64,000 nt of DNA from Phytophthora quininea. Taxonomy: Eukaryota; Oomycota; Peronosporomycetes; Peronosporales; Peronosporaceae. Below the pieces are notes generated by a model. That model saw only the letters and a list, made by a program, of their open reading frames with translations, had not been told where the DNA came from and did no database searches. Below are positions 17,896 through 29,500 of the stretch, in pieces (within the stretch, counting starts at the first letter, position 1; each line of letters opens with the position of its first letter). The position numbers were made by a program, and so were the translations under genes. The stretch lies in the NCBI GenBank assembly GCA_011947345.1, contig JAAVTG010000229.1, positions 372,001 to 436,000 of the forward strand. The letters are read 5' to 3'.

Positions 17896-20800
17896 TCAGT
17901 GCATTGAGTTGCTCCGCCAATCACCACCGTATCTAGTGCTGCCCTGCAGACGCTCTTCGCCTTGCTGAGCAGCCATGGTGTTGAAGATATGCTCCAGAGA
18001 TGTCTCGCTCACTCCGTACTCGCTTACTTGCAGCTCGTCCTTGTTCTCCTCTAGCAGCCCAAAAATTGCGTACGGCCGAAGCGCTTGCTTGGGGACTTGG
18101 AACCGGAAGTGGCTGCCTTGGTGTTCAATCAGCTCACAGCCCTGGAATTTCGACTGGAAGAAAGACAACAGGGCCGAGCCTGCGTTCTCAGACAGCCACC
18201 ACGAGCAGAAAACGTCAATTGGGATGATGGCAGAAGTCTCCAAGTAGCTGTGTAGGACGCCGCCGTTGCCCTCGCCATTCATGATCTCGTGAGCTCGATT
18301 GGGTACTCCTAGAGACGAGCACAGACTGATGACGTTGTCGGGCGAAATGCCAGCGCTGTTGCCGCCCAGAATGCGATAGACCTCCAACTGCTGTCGCCCC
18401 ACAGCAGAAGCGTTCGGTTCCCGCAGCTTCACCTCGACAATGTAGCCACGCCCGAACTTCTGCTTTAGATGCTCCACACTACCCAAGCATTTGAGCTTGC
18501 CACTGACCAGAATTCCTACGCGAGTGCAGAGCGCTTCGCATTCCTCCATACTGTGGGTAGTCAGAACCACACACGACTCCTTAGCAGCACATACACTGGC
18601 AATCACATCCCACATCTTCCTTCGTGAGCTTGGGTCTACTCCGGTTGAAGGCTCGTCTAGGAAAATGATGCTTGGGTTTCCAATGAGGGCAATGGCAGTC
18701 GAGAGCTTGCGCTTGTTGCCCCCACTCAACCCTCGGGTCTGCTTAGTGCGGTACTCAGTGAGCCCCACCTCTTCGATCTTTTGGTCGACTGCAGACTGCA
18801 CTCGGTCTGAAGGAATGCCCTTGAGTCGCGCATACAATTCTAGTTGCTCCTCTACAGTCAGTAGGTCATGCAGCGCATCAAACTGAGGACAATAACCGAT
18901 CGCTCTTCTCGCTTTACCACGATTCTTTGCGAGATCGAAGCCCCCAGCATCGCAAACCCGTTGGTTGGTGCGATCTCGCCTGTTAGAACTTCATCGTGGT
19001 CGATTTACCAGCTCCATTGATGCCAAGGTAGCCGAAGCACTCTCCCTTAGGAATCGAGAGACACAAATCATCCAACGCAACCTTGCCTTTGCGTCCGTAT
19101 TGTTGGCGTAGATTTCTAATGAATACACTGTCGTTCTCAGTCGGGTAGGAACGCTCCACCTTTTGCCGTTCTCGAGCAACGTCGTCGTCTTCGCTTCGTG
19201 CCCACTGCTGTCGTTGTTCAGGCCTCCATGACAGACTACGGTTGTCCACAGCGAACACTAGGACCATAAAGATGACGATTTCTACCACAAGATAAGCCAC
19301 AGAAGCTCCTGCCACATCCAGATCGAACACGTTGCGTTCGCAACAGGTCTCGCCACTCGTAGCGTCCCAGCAAGAAGTGCACGTATAATCCGTACCAAGA
19401 CCTTTCCAAAGACCGAAAAACGAAGGTGGGGCGATCTCTTCGGTGCTACTTCCGTAGAGTGCGCTTCGACTCAGCTTACGGGTCGCAATCTCGTAAATCC
19501 CATTGTTTAAGCTGTAGCCAGGGAACAGCAAGAAGATCCATCGCAGGTAGTTGCGATCGAGGGATGAAAGGGTCAAATTGTCGCTGGAATTGCCCGGGGT
19601 CAAGTCGAAGTCAATGAGTCGACACAAGAAAGAGAAGATGCTTAGCAACCCACCCGTACACAGTGCGAACACTAGCAAGGACGTCTGAGCCACGGCGTGC
19701 TTCTTGAATCGGAATGAAAACAAGTACGCCATCGGGATCACTGCAAGAGCATGTGCCCCCACTAATGCAACGACACCCCGCACCTCGGCAGCACTTCTTA
19801 AAGTGCGATCGGACAATGGCACCATGATCATAGCGGCAACAACCGTCACCAACATGAGCGCAATGTCGTGCGTCCATGTCGAAAGCCAATACGCCGATAC
19901 ATTTGCGCCACAAATCAGCTGTAAGCTTTTCGCGTTCTGGTTGGGATCTTTCTCACGCACAACGAACGCCACAATGGCTGCTGGGACGAAGGCAAAGGCC
20001 AACATCACTACCACTGAAGTTAAGAAGGCGTTCAATGTCACCTGAAGCTTGGCTCCATCGTGATCGAGGCAGTATTTGTTATAGCAAGGGGTCACTGGGT
20101 TGGAAGCCGACGTACCAGCGCACATGTTGCACGCATAGTAGGGCGATTCCGCGTTGGTATTATCGCAGCACGTCGAAGCACTGCAGTCAATGACACCGAG
20201 ATCGCAATAGTTAAAGGTCAAGCTCTCGCACGAGCTTGGGACCGTAACCAAAGAGAAGTTTGAGCTTCCGCAGGAACTTTGTCGCGACGCCGATGCCAAG
20301 TCGGACGCGTAGTCGGACGTCGTCATGAAGCTGGCCACGTCAATTTCTGGAAGCGAAACAAGGATGATTAGGAACAGCAACGGAATGCAGACCGCATTCA
20401 AAAGGTTCTTCTTGTCCCTCTTTGCAATGCGAAGTCGCTTGGTCAGAAGAGCAGAGTATTGGCTCCAAAAGGTCGGGCGATCCGTTGGGATACCGACGAT
20501 GGTGCCACGGGAATTGGTCGATGTCGCTGACGTCTTGCGGATTTGGTCAACAGGCTCCACTCCCCATCCACCCAAGCCAGCCTCTTCTTCGCGATCGTTA
20601 GAGATACTCAAGAACACCTCTTCCAACGTCGTCACAGACACTCCGTACTGAAGAATATGCAAGCGACTCATTTCATCATCTAATACTTGCATCATCGTCG
20701 AAAATACCCCCGAAGACGAGGCTGGCAGCTGGAAGACCACTTCAGACCCAAAATCACTTAGACATTTCGCGTTTGGGACGAAATTGCGCAAGAAGGCGCC

Positions 20801-23380
20801 CACCGCTTCGACGTCGCAGCCTTGGCCCTTGATCATAGTCAAGTTGTAGCCAGCACCGTATCGACTCTTCAAAAACAATGAGCTTCCAACACAACAAAGC
20901 TGACCATCCGCCATAATGGCAATTCTATCACCTAAGATGTCAGCTTCATCCATAAAGTGCGTCGTAAGAACGATCACACGGTCGTCACGGTTCCGCTGTA
21001 GCAAGTTCCAAGTGAACCGTCGAGAGTAAGGGTCCATGCCAGAGGTAGGTTCATCTAGAAACACCAATTTGCTGTCTCCCATGAACGCCAAGGCGACACT
21101 CAGCTTGCGCTTCTGGCCTCCGGAAAGATCTCGCGCAGCCACTTTCCGCTTTTCTACCAGCCCCACTTCTTTGATCATACGCTCCACTTCCTCCTTCAAG
21201 GTCACGTACGGTATGTGTTTCATCGTTCCAAACAACTGCAAATGCTCTTCGACAGTCAACTCGTTGAAAAGAACGTCGTGCTGTGGACAAATGCCCATAA
21301 TTTGACGTAGCTCGTTGAAGTCGTTTTGAACCGAACGTCCATACAGCGTTGCATCACCCGACGTCGGAGGAATCAGCCCAGTCAGCATCGAGATCGTGGT
21401 CGTTTTGCCTGCGCCATTGTGACCCAAGAGCGCCGATATCTGTCCAGCATAGAGTGTAAGATTCAGCCCTTGTACAGCTACCTTCACTTCTCCACCGTCC
21501 CCGGAGAATTCTTTGCGAAGACCTTGAATCTGAAGGCACGTCCCCTTGCGCTCCTGTGCTGACAATGCTGCATTTACTGGCTCTACAGAAGGCACAAGTC
21601 CCGGTCGATCTTTCATCATAATAACCGAACCATCCGAGGACGCGTGATGCAGTAAACGCATACCACGTGGCGACGCGAACTGGTAGTGCGTCTGGGGAGA
21701 TACTAGGGTGCTGGGTGATTCCAGTATCATCACCTCCTTTGTATCACGCGTGGCGATCGATGGCAACCAATATTCTTTTACAAACAGGAAATTCCACGGC
21801 TTGCGCACTCCAAACTCTTGCGGTAGCACATTGTCAAAGTACCAGCCGAGAACAACGAAGATAAACGAATCGAGAATCAAAAACCAGCTCATGTCGAACG
21901 CAGTAGGGACGGTGATGGGGGATTCAATCATTCCCATAGCGTAGGCCATGCCCCTGCCAAGCTGAGCTCGGCGCACCAAATCGTCAATACCGAGAGCGAA
22001 CGCTGTCGGAGGCGCTAGCGCACCTAAATACTTCGAAGAGTTGGACTTGGACATGACGGAGAGGAACGGGAAGAACAACACCAGCCACAGCAGCACCGAC
22101 GCAATCGAAGCAGCTCTGGACTTGTTGAAAAACGGCGTGATGAAGTAGCTGAAGCTCACGATGGAGAGGCTGAGCGTCCAGAACAGAAACACGAGCGTCG
22201 CGTACTCGGTCATGGGGAACACCTGGCCGTACTTGAGCTCGGCAGCGATGATAAGCGCGAGCGGCGTCGCCAGCAAAGCAGTAGTCAGACACCACGAACA
22301 CAGCAAAGTAAAGTTCGACAGTCCCATGATCTTCATCACCTCTCGGATCCTCGTCTCCTTCTCAATCACCATGGTGGTTGTAGTTGTCGACACAAACTTG
22401 ATGTAGCTGATCAGCAAGAACAGTCCAATCACGCTCTGTCCGCTGTTGTAGAACGTCGACATGTTGGTGCTCAACGCGCCGTAGTTCGTGCGCGACAAGG
22501 AATCCATCCCCGTACACAAAATGGTGCCTGTCAAAGTGGCCGCTTCCGACGAACTCGTGTTGGTATTCCCCGTGCCGAAGATCGTGTCCAGATTGGCGAT
22601 AAACACGAGCGCCAGCGTCAGAACTAGCGGCAGAAGCAGCTCAAACACAAAGGAGACGGGCTTCCTCCTTCGGATCACCAGGTTCTTCCAGATCAAGTTG
22701 GTGATCTGTCTCCACGCATCCAGCGCGGCTTCCCATTTGGCTCTGGTGGCGACGGCGAACCTGGACTCGACGCCTTCTTCGGCTGAAAGTCTCTGCTTTT
22801 TAGCGTGTATCCTGGAGGCGACCATGACGGCTGCAAAGAGCGCAACGATGACTACGGAGCTGGCGATCAGCGCCTTGTTCTGCGCCGAGAGCCCGCACTG
22901 CTGACTGTCCGCCACAGTCTCCTCAATGACGGACTTGCAGTAGGAAATCTCACTTGCTGTTTGTTTGCAGTTGAGAACTGTGGAGGACGCTTGACAGCAA
23001 GAGGAGGACGCCGACATGGCCGGCTTGGTACACTGCAGCTGGCACGTGCCTTCCTGGTCCACGGTGGTGGAGCCGCTGCCGCTGGCGATGGTGAAGGTCG
23101 TGGACGCGCCGAAGAAAGAGTTGATCTCGAAGAAGCCCGAGTTCATGATGCACAGCGCGTAGTCGTAGTCGTAGGCGACGACGGTGGACATGCAGGAGGT
23201 CAGCAGCGCCGTGCCGTCGGACGAGGAGGACGTCGAGCCGCTCGCGGAGGACGTCAGCAGCGCGGTTGTAGACGACGAGGAGGAGGCGGAGGCGCTGGAT
23301 GTGGCGGTGGTGGTGGTGGTCGTCGAGGGCGACACGGTGGCCGTCGTCGCCCCCGAGGGTCCTCCGTTGGAAGGAAACAT
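17896..23380 (-). CDS. Full-size ABCA-type ABC transporter with N-terminal Cys-rich extracellular region
   Basis: A lipid-exporter-type ABC protein, about 1828 residues from ATG 23380. Order: Ser/Thr-rich low-complexity start; a Cys-rich segment (CQLQCTKPAMSASSSCCQ...); one membrane helix (ALIASSVVIVALFAAVMVAS); TMD1; NBD1 with Walker A LGHNGAGKTTTISMLTG, signature LSGGQKRKLS and Walker B KLVFLDEPTSGMDP; a regulatory linker; TMD2 with a second Cys-rich loop; NBD2 with LGINGAGKSTTMK, LSGGNKRKLS and IIFLDEPSTGVDP. The ABCA topology (long loops, LTTHSMEECEALCTRVGI after NBD2) is clear. Two single-base losses between the NBD2 Walker A and the next helix (near 18989, and in the C5 run 18941-18945) interrupt the frame; adding both gives a whole codon number. 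No introns are needed. No classical signal peptide is seen at the chosen ATG, so the N-terminal part could be mis-started. Confidence 0.88.
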
Positions 23381-24277
23381 GGTCCCTTTACCTGCCTGCC
23401 TGCCGACGAGAATATCGCAGAGTGGGTGTGGGAGGCATCCGCAGCAACTCACAGCATGTTGTGGACAGCAGTCAAACGGCGCGATAGATTTTGTATGGGC
23501 GAATGAGAAGCCGGAACAGATGGTGCGGAACCGGCGATTGATGTCGAGGTGGACCCAAACGCACTCGATGGCCATTTCAGTGCAAGGAGCGCTTGGCAAA
23601 GCACCATTGGCGTCGGTGGCGATGGTTCACGAGCACTTCAGCTGGCATGGAGACGGGATTGCCGCGACCAAACGGCCGTCTTGGACGTTGAGACAGACTG
23701 GTGCTGAAGCTGTGCGAAGCTGACGAAGACGAAGACGTTGAACGGTTCAGCTACGCCACCACGAGGCCGTTGGGCCTCGACAAGGGCCCTGACACAGAGA
23801 GATTACTCGATGCCTGCCTTGGTGACGATGGGGGATGCAATCTGCGCGGTTTGATCGGCAATCTGTGCTCCAAGGGATAAGACAGGCCCCGTGATACGAA
23901 CAGCACAACTTTGAAATTGCCGTCAAGTGCAATTGATGAGGCAGCGATTCCGATGGATGCGTTGGATGCTGCAATTCCAGTGCGCGATAAACGTGAGAAG
24001 TGGGGAGCGATGTTGTGAGCGGCTGAAATGGTGTCGTTGCGATATCACGGCTGCAGCAAAGAGAATTTCTCCGTTTGTGAGCTCGTATGAGCAATAGATC
24101 ATTGACGAATGCAGATAGATCATCGCCCCGCGCCCTCATCGCTATGAAGCAAGCGATCAATAAATGTACTTTTCAAGAAAGTATTTCGTCAGTCCCAGGA
24201 GAAATCTAGGACAACTGTTGGTTTTGCTTGATAGGACAAAAAATCGAGGTCAGCATACAAATCCCAAGATAAAATGA
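23381..24277. other. Intergenic between the ABCA gene and the transposon, no gene seen
   Basis: 5' flank of the ABCA gene and left flank of the Harbinger element. Open frames in both directions are short, lack domains and look like chance. No tRNA-like fold or repeat was recognised by eye. Confidence 0.4.
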
Positions 24278-24280
24278 AAT

Positions 24281-24334
24281 ACTACACCTTTACGCGGCGT
24301 ATTCACATGATGCGAGGTCGAATTCAAAAATGCG
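24281..24334 (+). repeat. Left terminal inverted repeat of the Harbinger element
   Basis: The sequence is matched in inverted orientation at 28081-28135, with a single-base gap (GCGTATTC here against GCGTTATTC). It is preceded by AAT. Confidence 0.9.
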
Positions 24335-24462
24335 CGCAGGAATTCAAAAGTACTGCAGAAACTTATACAGAGGCAAAATATTTGTTTGAATAGGTAATAA
24401 TTGGACGGACGAGCCGAATCCGCTCCCGATTGCAAGAAGTTTGCGCTCAGTTTTTCTTCGCG

Positions 24463-24941
24463 ATGCGGTACAAGAAGCACTCTCTCGAGGCGCGGAGCCA
24501 GATTCTGCAGCTGGCAAGAGACGACAAGAACTGGAAAATCGCTGCTGAGCACCTCCAGGTGGAGGAGCGGACGGCATGGGGATGGATTCAACGGGCCAAG
24601 AAGACCGGCGACTGGAGTGGAAAACAGAAGAAGCGCGGGGCTCAGCAAAGAAGCTCGTGAACTATCACCTAGACTACCTGCTGGGCGAGCTCGAGACGAC
24701 GCCTGAGCTAACGCTTGAGCAGATGTCGGAGCTCGTCCAGCAGAAATTTGACGTCAAGGTCGACCGAGAGAGGTGGGTGATTTCTGGGATCACATGTTAT
24801 TTCCAGAGAATGACAAGCTGGCCCGACAGAATGATTTTCTCGCCATTCTTCAATTTGCTCCTGTACCCAGCAAAGCTTAGAAGCAAGCCGCATTGGTTCA
24901 CCTCATACGTCAACACTGTGAGCACCAAACCCTACAGCTAA
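24463..24941 (+). CDS. Helix-turn-helix protein fragment inside the Harbinger element
   Basis: The ATG at 24463 encodes MRYKKHSLEARSQILQLARD, IAAEHLQVEERTAWGWIQRA and, after one lost base in the GGGG run near 24637, SAKKLVNYHLDYLLGELE, ELTLEQMSELVQQKF and DVKVDR. This is the paired HTH layout of the N-terminal DNA-binding half of Tc1/mariner or IS630-like transposases. After VDR the frame becomes unrecognisable; there is a possible donor GTGGGT at 24772, or the homology simply ends. No DDE catalytic half follows. It is not a normal Harbinger component, so it may be a captured domain, a remnant of a nested element, or an alternative first exon for the Myb-like gene downstream. Confidence 0.55.
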
Positions 24942-25016
24942 TCCCACCGAGTAAGTTGTTGTTGTACGGCATCTTTGCTACGGGTAGAGTGATTATCTTC
25001 TCATGTGGTAACAGGT

Positions 25017-26413
25017 ATGGCGCCCCAAGAAAAAGTTCACCTCAGTAGAGATGACTATGGTTTGCTGGTTACCTGGATGGAAAATCCGGACAACTTCGCT
25101 GCAGTACACAGCACTAGCAAGAAAACCACAGTCACTGGGGGCGCGAAAAGACAAAGACGCAGGCGTTTACTAAGATGACGGCATATTTGGGAGAGCACAC
25201 GAAGACGAAGAAGCTGAAAAGATTAGTGGGGCCAACATGCAGCAGCGCTGGCGGACGTTCAAAGTGAAGAAATTCCAGCCGACGCTCAAGAAGAGCCGCA
25301 CTGAAACTGGTCTAGGAATGACAAAGAAAGAGGTCTGTCGATACAAGCCAAGTTGGACAAGTTGTGTCCACACTTTGCGCGAATGGAGAAGCTATTCGCA
25401 CAGAAAGCGAACGTCCAAGCCGTTGCAACTGTTGAGATGGGCGCCCCTCATGTTGATTCTGAACGTGAAGCTGCTGGTTTTGATCGAAACACTGGTGGCG
25501 ACGACACAGGCGCTCACAAGAGCCGCAGTGATTCTTCGTCGGAAAGTGAAACAGAGGACAGTGACGTCGCTACTTGTAGAGCCGGTGGTAATAGCCGTAA
25601 TACCTTTGAGAACAAAGAAGAAGACCAACGCGGTGGCGATGATCATAATCAAACTGAGGGAGTACAAGAACTGACGGCAACGAAAATGATGAAACTCAAG
25701 GTGTTGAACCTGACAACGCGTACGAAACATCCCCACCCCTGGTGATGCCACATGGAGTTTTGGTGATGACGATGAGCTGCCTCCGACCCCCACTCTTGAT
25801 TTGCTAAGAGGTCTTGTGGAGAAAAGCCCGCTGTCAAAGCAAACGCCGCATGTTCCCGGTATCAACCTTGACCGTTTGCTGGATCGTATCGATCTGGCAC
25901 TGCAAGATGACGCACCACCAACAGCTGCATCGACGAAGGAGCCAGCGCCTCTGACCAGCAGGACGTCTAGCAATAGTGGTCATCAATCGGATACGCCACC
26001 AAAACCAAAACCCAAGCGCCAAGCACCAGGCAATCAGAAGACCAAGACCCAAAAAAGAAGCAGAAGCGCACTGATGCCGACAATGCGGACGCTATGAAGA
26101 CTTCAAAGCCGGAACGAATGACCGCGCACGAGAGCAGAGCATCGCTGTCTTCTGCTTACGCGAAAAACGGGGAGCGTAAGATCGACTATATGCAGCGCAA
26201 GCTGGAGTTCGATGAACGGGTGTGGCGTGCGCAACAAGCAGCTGCCAAAGAACAGCTACATTTCGATCAGCAACTACGCTCGAAAGAAGCGGAAGAACGC
26301 AAACTGTCTCGCCGCCACGAGATGTTTATGACGCTGATTAGAGCTGGTAAAACCCCGAAGAAATCAAGACGCTTCTCGTGCTCTACGGAGGCGTGGTTGG
26401 AGATGCTGCTTAG
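25017..26413 (+). CDS. Harbinger Myb/SANT-like accessory protein, frame-broken
   Basis: The second protein of PIF/Harbinger elements helps import the transposase and bind the termini. The ATG at 25017 gives SRDDYGLLVTWMENPDNFAA followed by TSKKTTVTGG, then in successive shifted frames KMTAYLGEHTKTKKLKRL, MQQRWRTFKVKKFQPTLKKS, RTETGLGMTKKE, LDKLCPHFARMEKLF, an acidic/Ser region, a Pro/Lys-rich linker, and a C-terminal coiled coil (ERKIDYMQRKLEFDERVWRA) ending near IKTLLVLYGGVVG at 26413. This is the tryptophan-spaced Myb-like domain plus C-terminal helix of the family. About seven single-base losses break it; with them restored the length is about 467 residues. It lies convergent to the transposase. 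Confidence 0.7.
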
Positions 26414-26643
26414 ATCAACACGCAACAAGCAGCGGCACCAATAGCTAATCGAGTTTGGGCTGTAGTAGTGACGTTTATTAGTTCATTTCGTATGACATTG
26501 GCTTACTGTTGTTGAATGCTTTGTAGTGTGAAGCTAGAGATCATCACGTTTCATTTCAGCAGGATCTAGCTACTGCGACGAAGGATTCCTCCAGGTGCAC
26601 GTCCACGCGCGATTGCTTTGGCTTTGATTCGTCTGCGAAACGC

Positions 26644-27891
26644 TTATGGGTCTTCGTCATCGCTGTCCGTTGTCTCGGAATCACTATCACAGCTTTCGTC
26701 ATCAGTGGGCCAACCATCACCAAACGATATCAGCATGTTGTGAAGCACCACACAAGCTGTCATCCATAACAAAATCCGCTTCATGTCGTCACGCTTGCGA
26801 ATTTGTACTCTTAATTCTCGCAACGAAGACCAACGGCCTTTCAACACGCCAATTGTGTGTTCGTTTACAACACGCACGTAAGCAACACACTTGTTAAACG
26901 CATCATTTTCGCTTCCAAGTTGGGTTTTCTTGTATGCTGCGATGATAGTGTTTCCAGTAAAATCTGCAGGATACGCTGAGTCTGCAATCAGGTACTGCTC
27001 GGGGTCGAAGAAAGGGATTTATCTCGGTCATTTGCTAGACGCATCTCTTGATACACAGTGCTGTCCGCGCAGCAACCAGACCATCCACTGTAAAACGCGA
27101 TGATTCTGCGACGATCATCACAAACTACTTGGGCGTTCAGTGCTTCCTATCGAAGTAGCATTCTCCATCCACAGCAGGTTTCTGTGAAAGGGGAATTGTG
27201 GTGCCATCAATGAACCCAACACAGCCAGAAAACCCTTTTGCTCCATTCGGTGGGACATTTGACTTCTTTCTGCTGCACCCGGCCAGACAACAAACTCGTC
27301 GCGGTGGTCGTTGATAGCAATGATGACCCGAGCGGTGTAAAGAGGAATTGTTCCATGGCCGATTCCCCATAACTTTCTTGTGCGACCCACAGACGCGCCG
27401 TTGCCATTTGTTCCAAGTCGATCAAGTGCTACGGCTAGCTGTAGCCACACCGGAGCCTGAGGGTTGGTGTTTTTGTTACTGAAGACGCTGTGGACCTCTA
27501 CAAGTGAGAGGATTTTGAAGAAGGCGCTGCGTGTGGTCCTCGTAAGCTGCTTGAAGTCTTCATCGGGGAGATCGCGGAAAACATTGTACGCGAAGTCAAT
27601 GCTGAGCAGTATGGGTTCCCGAGGAACAAGGTATCGATGTCCGACGACCAGCTGGAGCATTTCGGCAAGTTCTTCGGCTGGAGTTCCCCACAGCAGCTCC
27701 ATCCACTCATCCTCCAGCCAACACAAACCCGGGTCGTTGTCGTCGTCTTCTTCAAGTATCATTATGGCCTGGGTATCGATAATCTCGGCGATTAGCTGCT
27801 GTCTGTCGCTTGACCTTGGCATATTCCCAGTGCGGAATGGAAAGAGGAGTGATGGTCGATACGTTGCCTTTCTGTAGCATCTGATATCCAT
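26644..27891 (-). CDS. PIF/Harbinger DDE transposase, frame-broken
   Basis: The ATG at 27891 begins MDIRCYRKATYRPSLLFPFR; the N-terminal part includes FRDLPDEDFKQLTRTTRSAF and LQLAVALDRLGTNGNGASVG followed by GHGTIPLYTARVI. After a lost base near 27240 the catalytic region reads GFIDGTTIPLSQKPAVDGE (first Asp) and YFDRKH. Further losses lead to VVCDDRRRIIAFYSGWSG, an IADSAYPA segment (second Asp) and EHTIGVLKGRWSSLRELRVQ (the final Glu/H region of DDE_Tnp_4), ending in an acidic tail at 26644. Three missing bases explain all breaks and give 416 residues. The catalytic D-D-E residues all seem present, so transposase activity cannot be excluded. Confidence 0.82.
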
Positions 27892-28080
27892 GCAAAATCT
27901 TGTTTGTCGAAGTTGAGGGAGTCAAGGTTGGAGGCATGTCATTTTGACACAGCCAAACCTGTCATTTACCGACGGGATTTTGTCATTATTTGGCGTGAAC
28001 CCATGTTATATTTTTCGGCTGAAACCTAACTTTGACTCCCCTAATATGTAATAGATCACACGGATTAATTTTTTCCCACT

Positions 28081-28135
28081 CGCATTTTTGAATTCGACCT
28101 CGCATCATGTGAATAACGCCGCGTAAAGGTGTAGT
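28081..28135 (-). repeat. Right terminal inverted repeat of the Harbinger element
   Basis: Complementary to 24281-24334 except for one extra base. It ends GGTGTAGT at 28135 and is followed by AAT. Confidence 0.9.
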
Positions 28136-28138
28136 AAT

Positions 28139-29500
28139 CGAACCGAAGGTTTCTCTTTGGAAAATCACGGATAAGCTGGAACCGCGACAAAGCTGCTCCC
28201 ACGAGCGCCTCCTATTCTCTGTTGTTCTTTGTTCATCGGATAAGTGAATCAACTTCATCCGCTTTAACGTCTCCACAGTCCTATAGCACATCCCCTTCTG
28301 CACCATCGCAACTCAAGCACAAAACGAGCGGAAGTAGAAGCTAACTATCTGTTCATTCACAGGTTGATGTACTACTCGACAATCCACCACACCACTCTCA
28401 ACGACCTTCAGGTGAGAGCAGCTTCCAAAGGCCAAACACGAACAAATTTGAGGCCCTCAAGCTGAGAATGTTGCGGAAAATGCACCAAAGCAGCTTTTGA
28501 GGGGGAATAACTTTTGAGAGTCTACACTACACTCACACAATAACAGGAGGCCCATAAGAGCCCTCATTTGGAAATCTACGAGACGTTAGCAACATGAGCG
28601 ACTTTGGAGAACTCGCGTACGTGCACATTTGTTGCGCATTGTTGGATTCCAGATAGTGCATCGACTTGCGCATGCATCTAGCGTCGGGCAGTTCCACGAA
28701 AGGACAGCTTTCGTTGCTTTAGGGTGAGTCCCATGCATTCTATATCAATGCAAATCATATCTTAAGGGTGGCCTGATCTAACATGTTGTCCATACAACAT
28801 GAATAAATATAGTCAAGAGAAGGGAATAAAGCGAGAGTGCGAAAGAGATAAAGATGGTCGCGCTGTTAGCGGCTGATTTGCCCTTTCAACGATTTCTACT
28901 GGTAATACAATCAACTATTTCTCGCGTGTATATCCATGAGGTGATAAGCGCGGCTATCGACCTACCGTTGTACTAGACGTAAACTCCAAGAAGTATGCGG
29001 TTTCCTTCAAGGACACAGGGAGCTTCTCCCAACGGACAAGCTGTTGACAGGCGATCTCCATCTTCGGTGAACCTCCATTGTAGCCAGATGTTGTTCTTGC
29101 ATCAGAGGAGGCCAATACGCCCGAAACGGCTTGATGGTTCGGATTCTATGTATCCCCCATCAGTGTGCGCTTGAACACCAAACTTGACTTAGCGGCCTCC
29201 TCATTTCGTGAGATGTGTTTGTTGCACGGCACGCTGACGCTGTCACCTTCCTATCAAGATTCTAGACGAAAGGCACTGGACTTGAATCACTTTGTAGCTA
29301 CTGGCCACTGAGGTTCATGACCTACTAGAAAAAATGGCGATAAGGACTTGAAGTATCTTGCTTATTTTCTTCATGCAAACTCGCACCATGCTTCCTTAAT
29401 AAGCAAATTATTGTTGTGGAAACCTGAGCATGCGCTGCTGGCGCGTGTCACATATTCTCACGTCACAGATCGCGCTTGTGACCAAATCTGTGTACTGGTC
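28139..29500. other. Intergenic right of the transposon, no gene supported
   Basis: 1.36 kb with no recognisable protein on either strand. A short candidate start at 28594 (encoding MSDFGELA) meets GTACGT followed 30 bases later by CCAG, but nothing downstream looks coding. The stretch 28990-29300 has a weak coding look with many stops and may be an old repeat; I could not assign it. It includes the promoter of the FRA10AC1-like gene. Confidence 0.35.

Larger units (their letters stand above)
24281..28135. mobile_element. PIF/Harbinger-type DNA transposon, apparently near-complete (3.86 kb)
   Basis: Bounded by about 54-bp terminal inverted repeats: ACTACACCTTTACGCGGCG at the left end (24281) and its complement at 28117-28135. 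Both ends continue inward through ATTCACATGATGCGAGGTCG and AATTCAAAAATGCG with one base difference. AAT occurs on both sides (24278-24280 and 28136-28138), a 3-bp direct duplication typical of this superfamily. Inside are a DDE transposase on the minus strand and a Myb-like protein on the + strand, the standard Harbinger pair, convergently arranged, plus an additional helix-turn-helix 5' ORF. All reading-frame breaks go in the same direction (missing bases), so the element may be intact in reality. Confidence 0.88.

Noticed and set aside
22805..23506. + strand Gly/Arg-rich frame of 233 codons
   Set aside because: Antisense to the GC-rich Ser/Thr tract at the start of the ABCA gene; composition typical of a shadow frame.
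27464..27877. + strand Ser-rich frame over the transposase N-terminus
   Set aside because: Antisense to conserved Harbinger transposase sequence.
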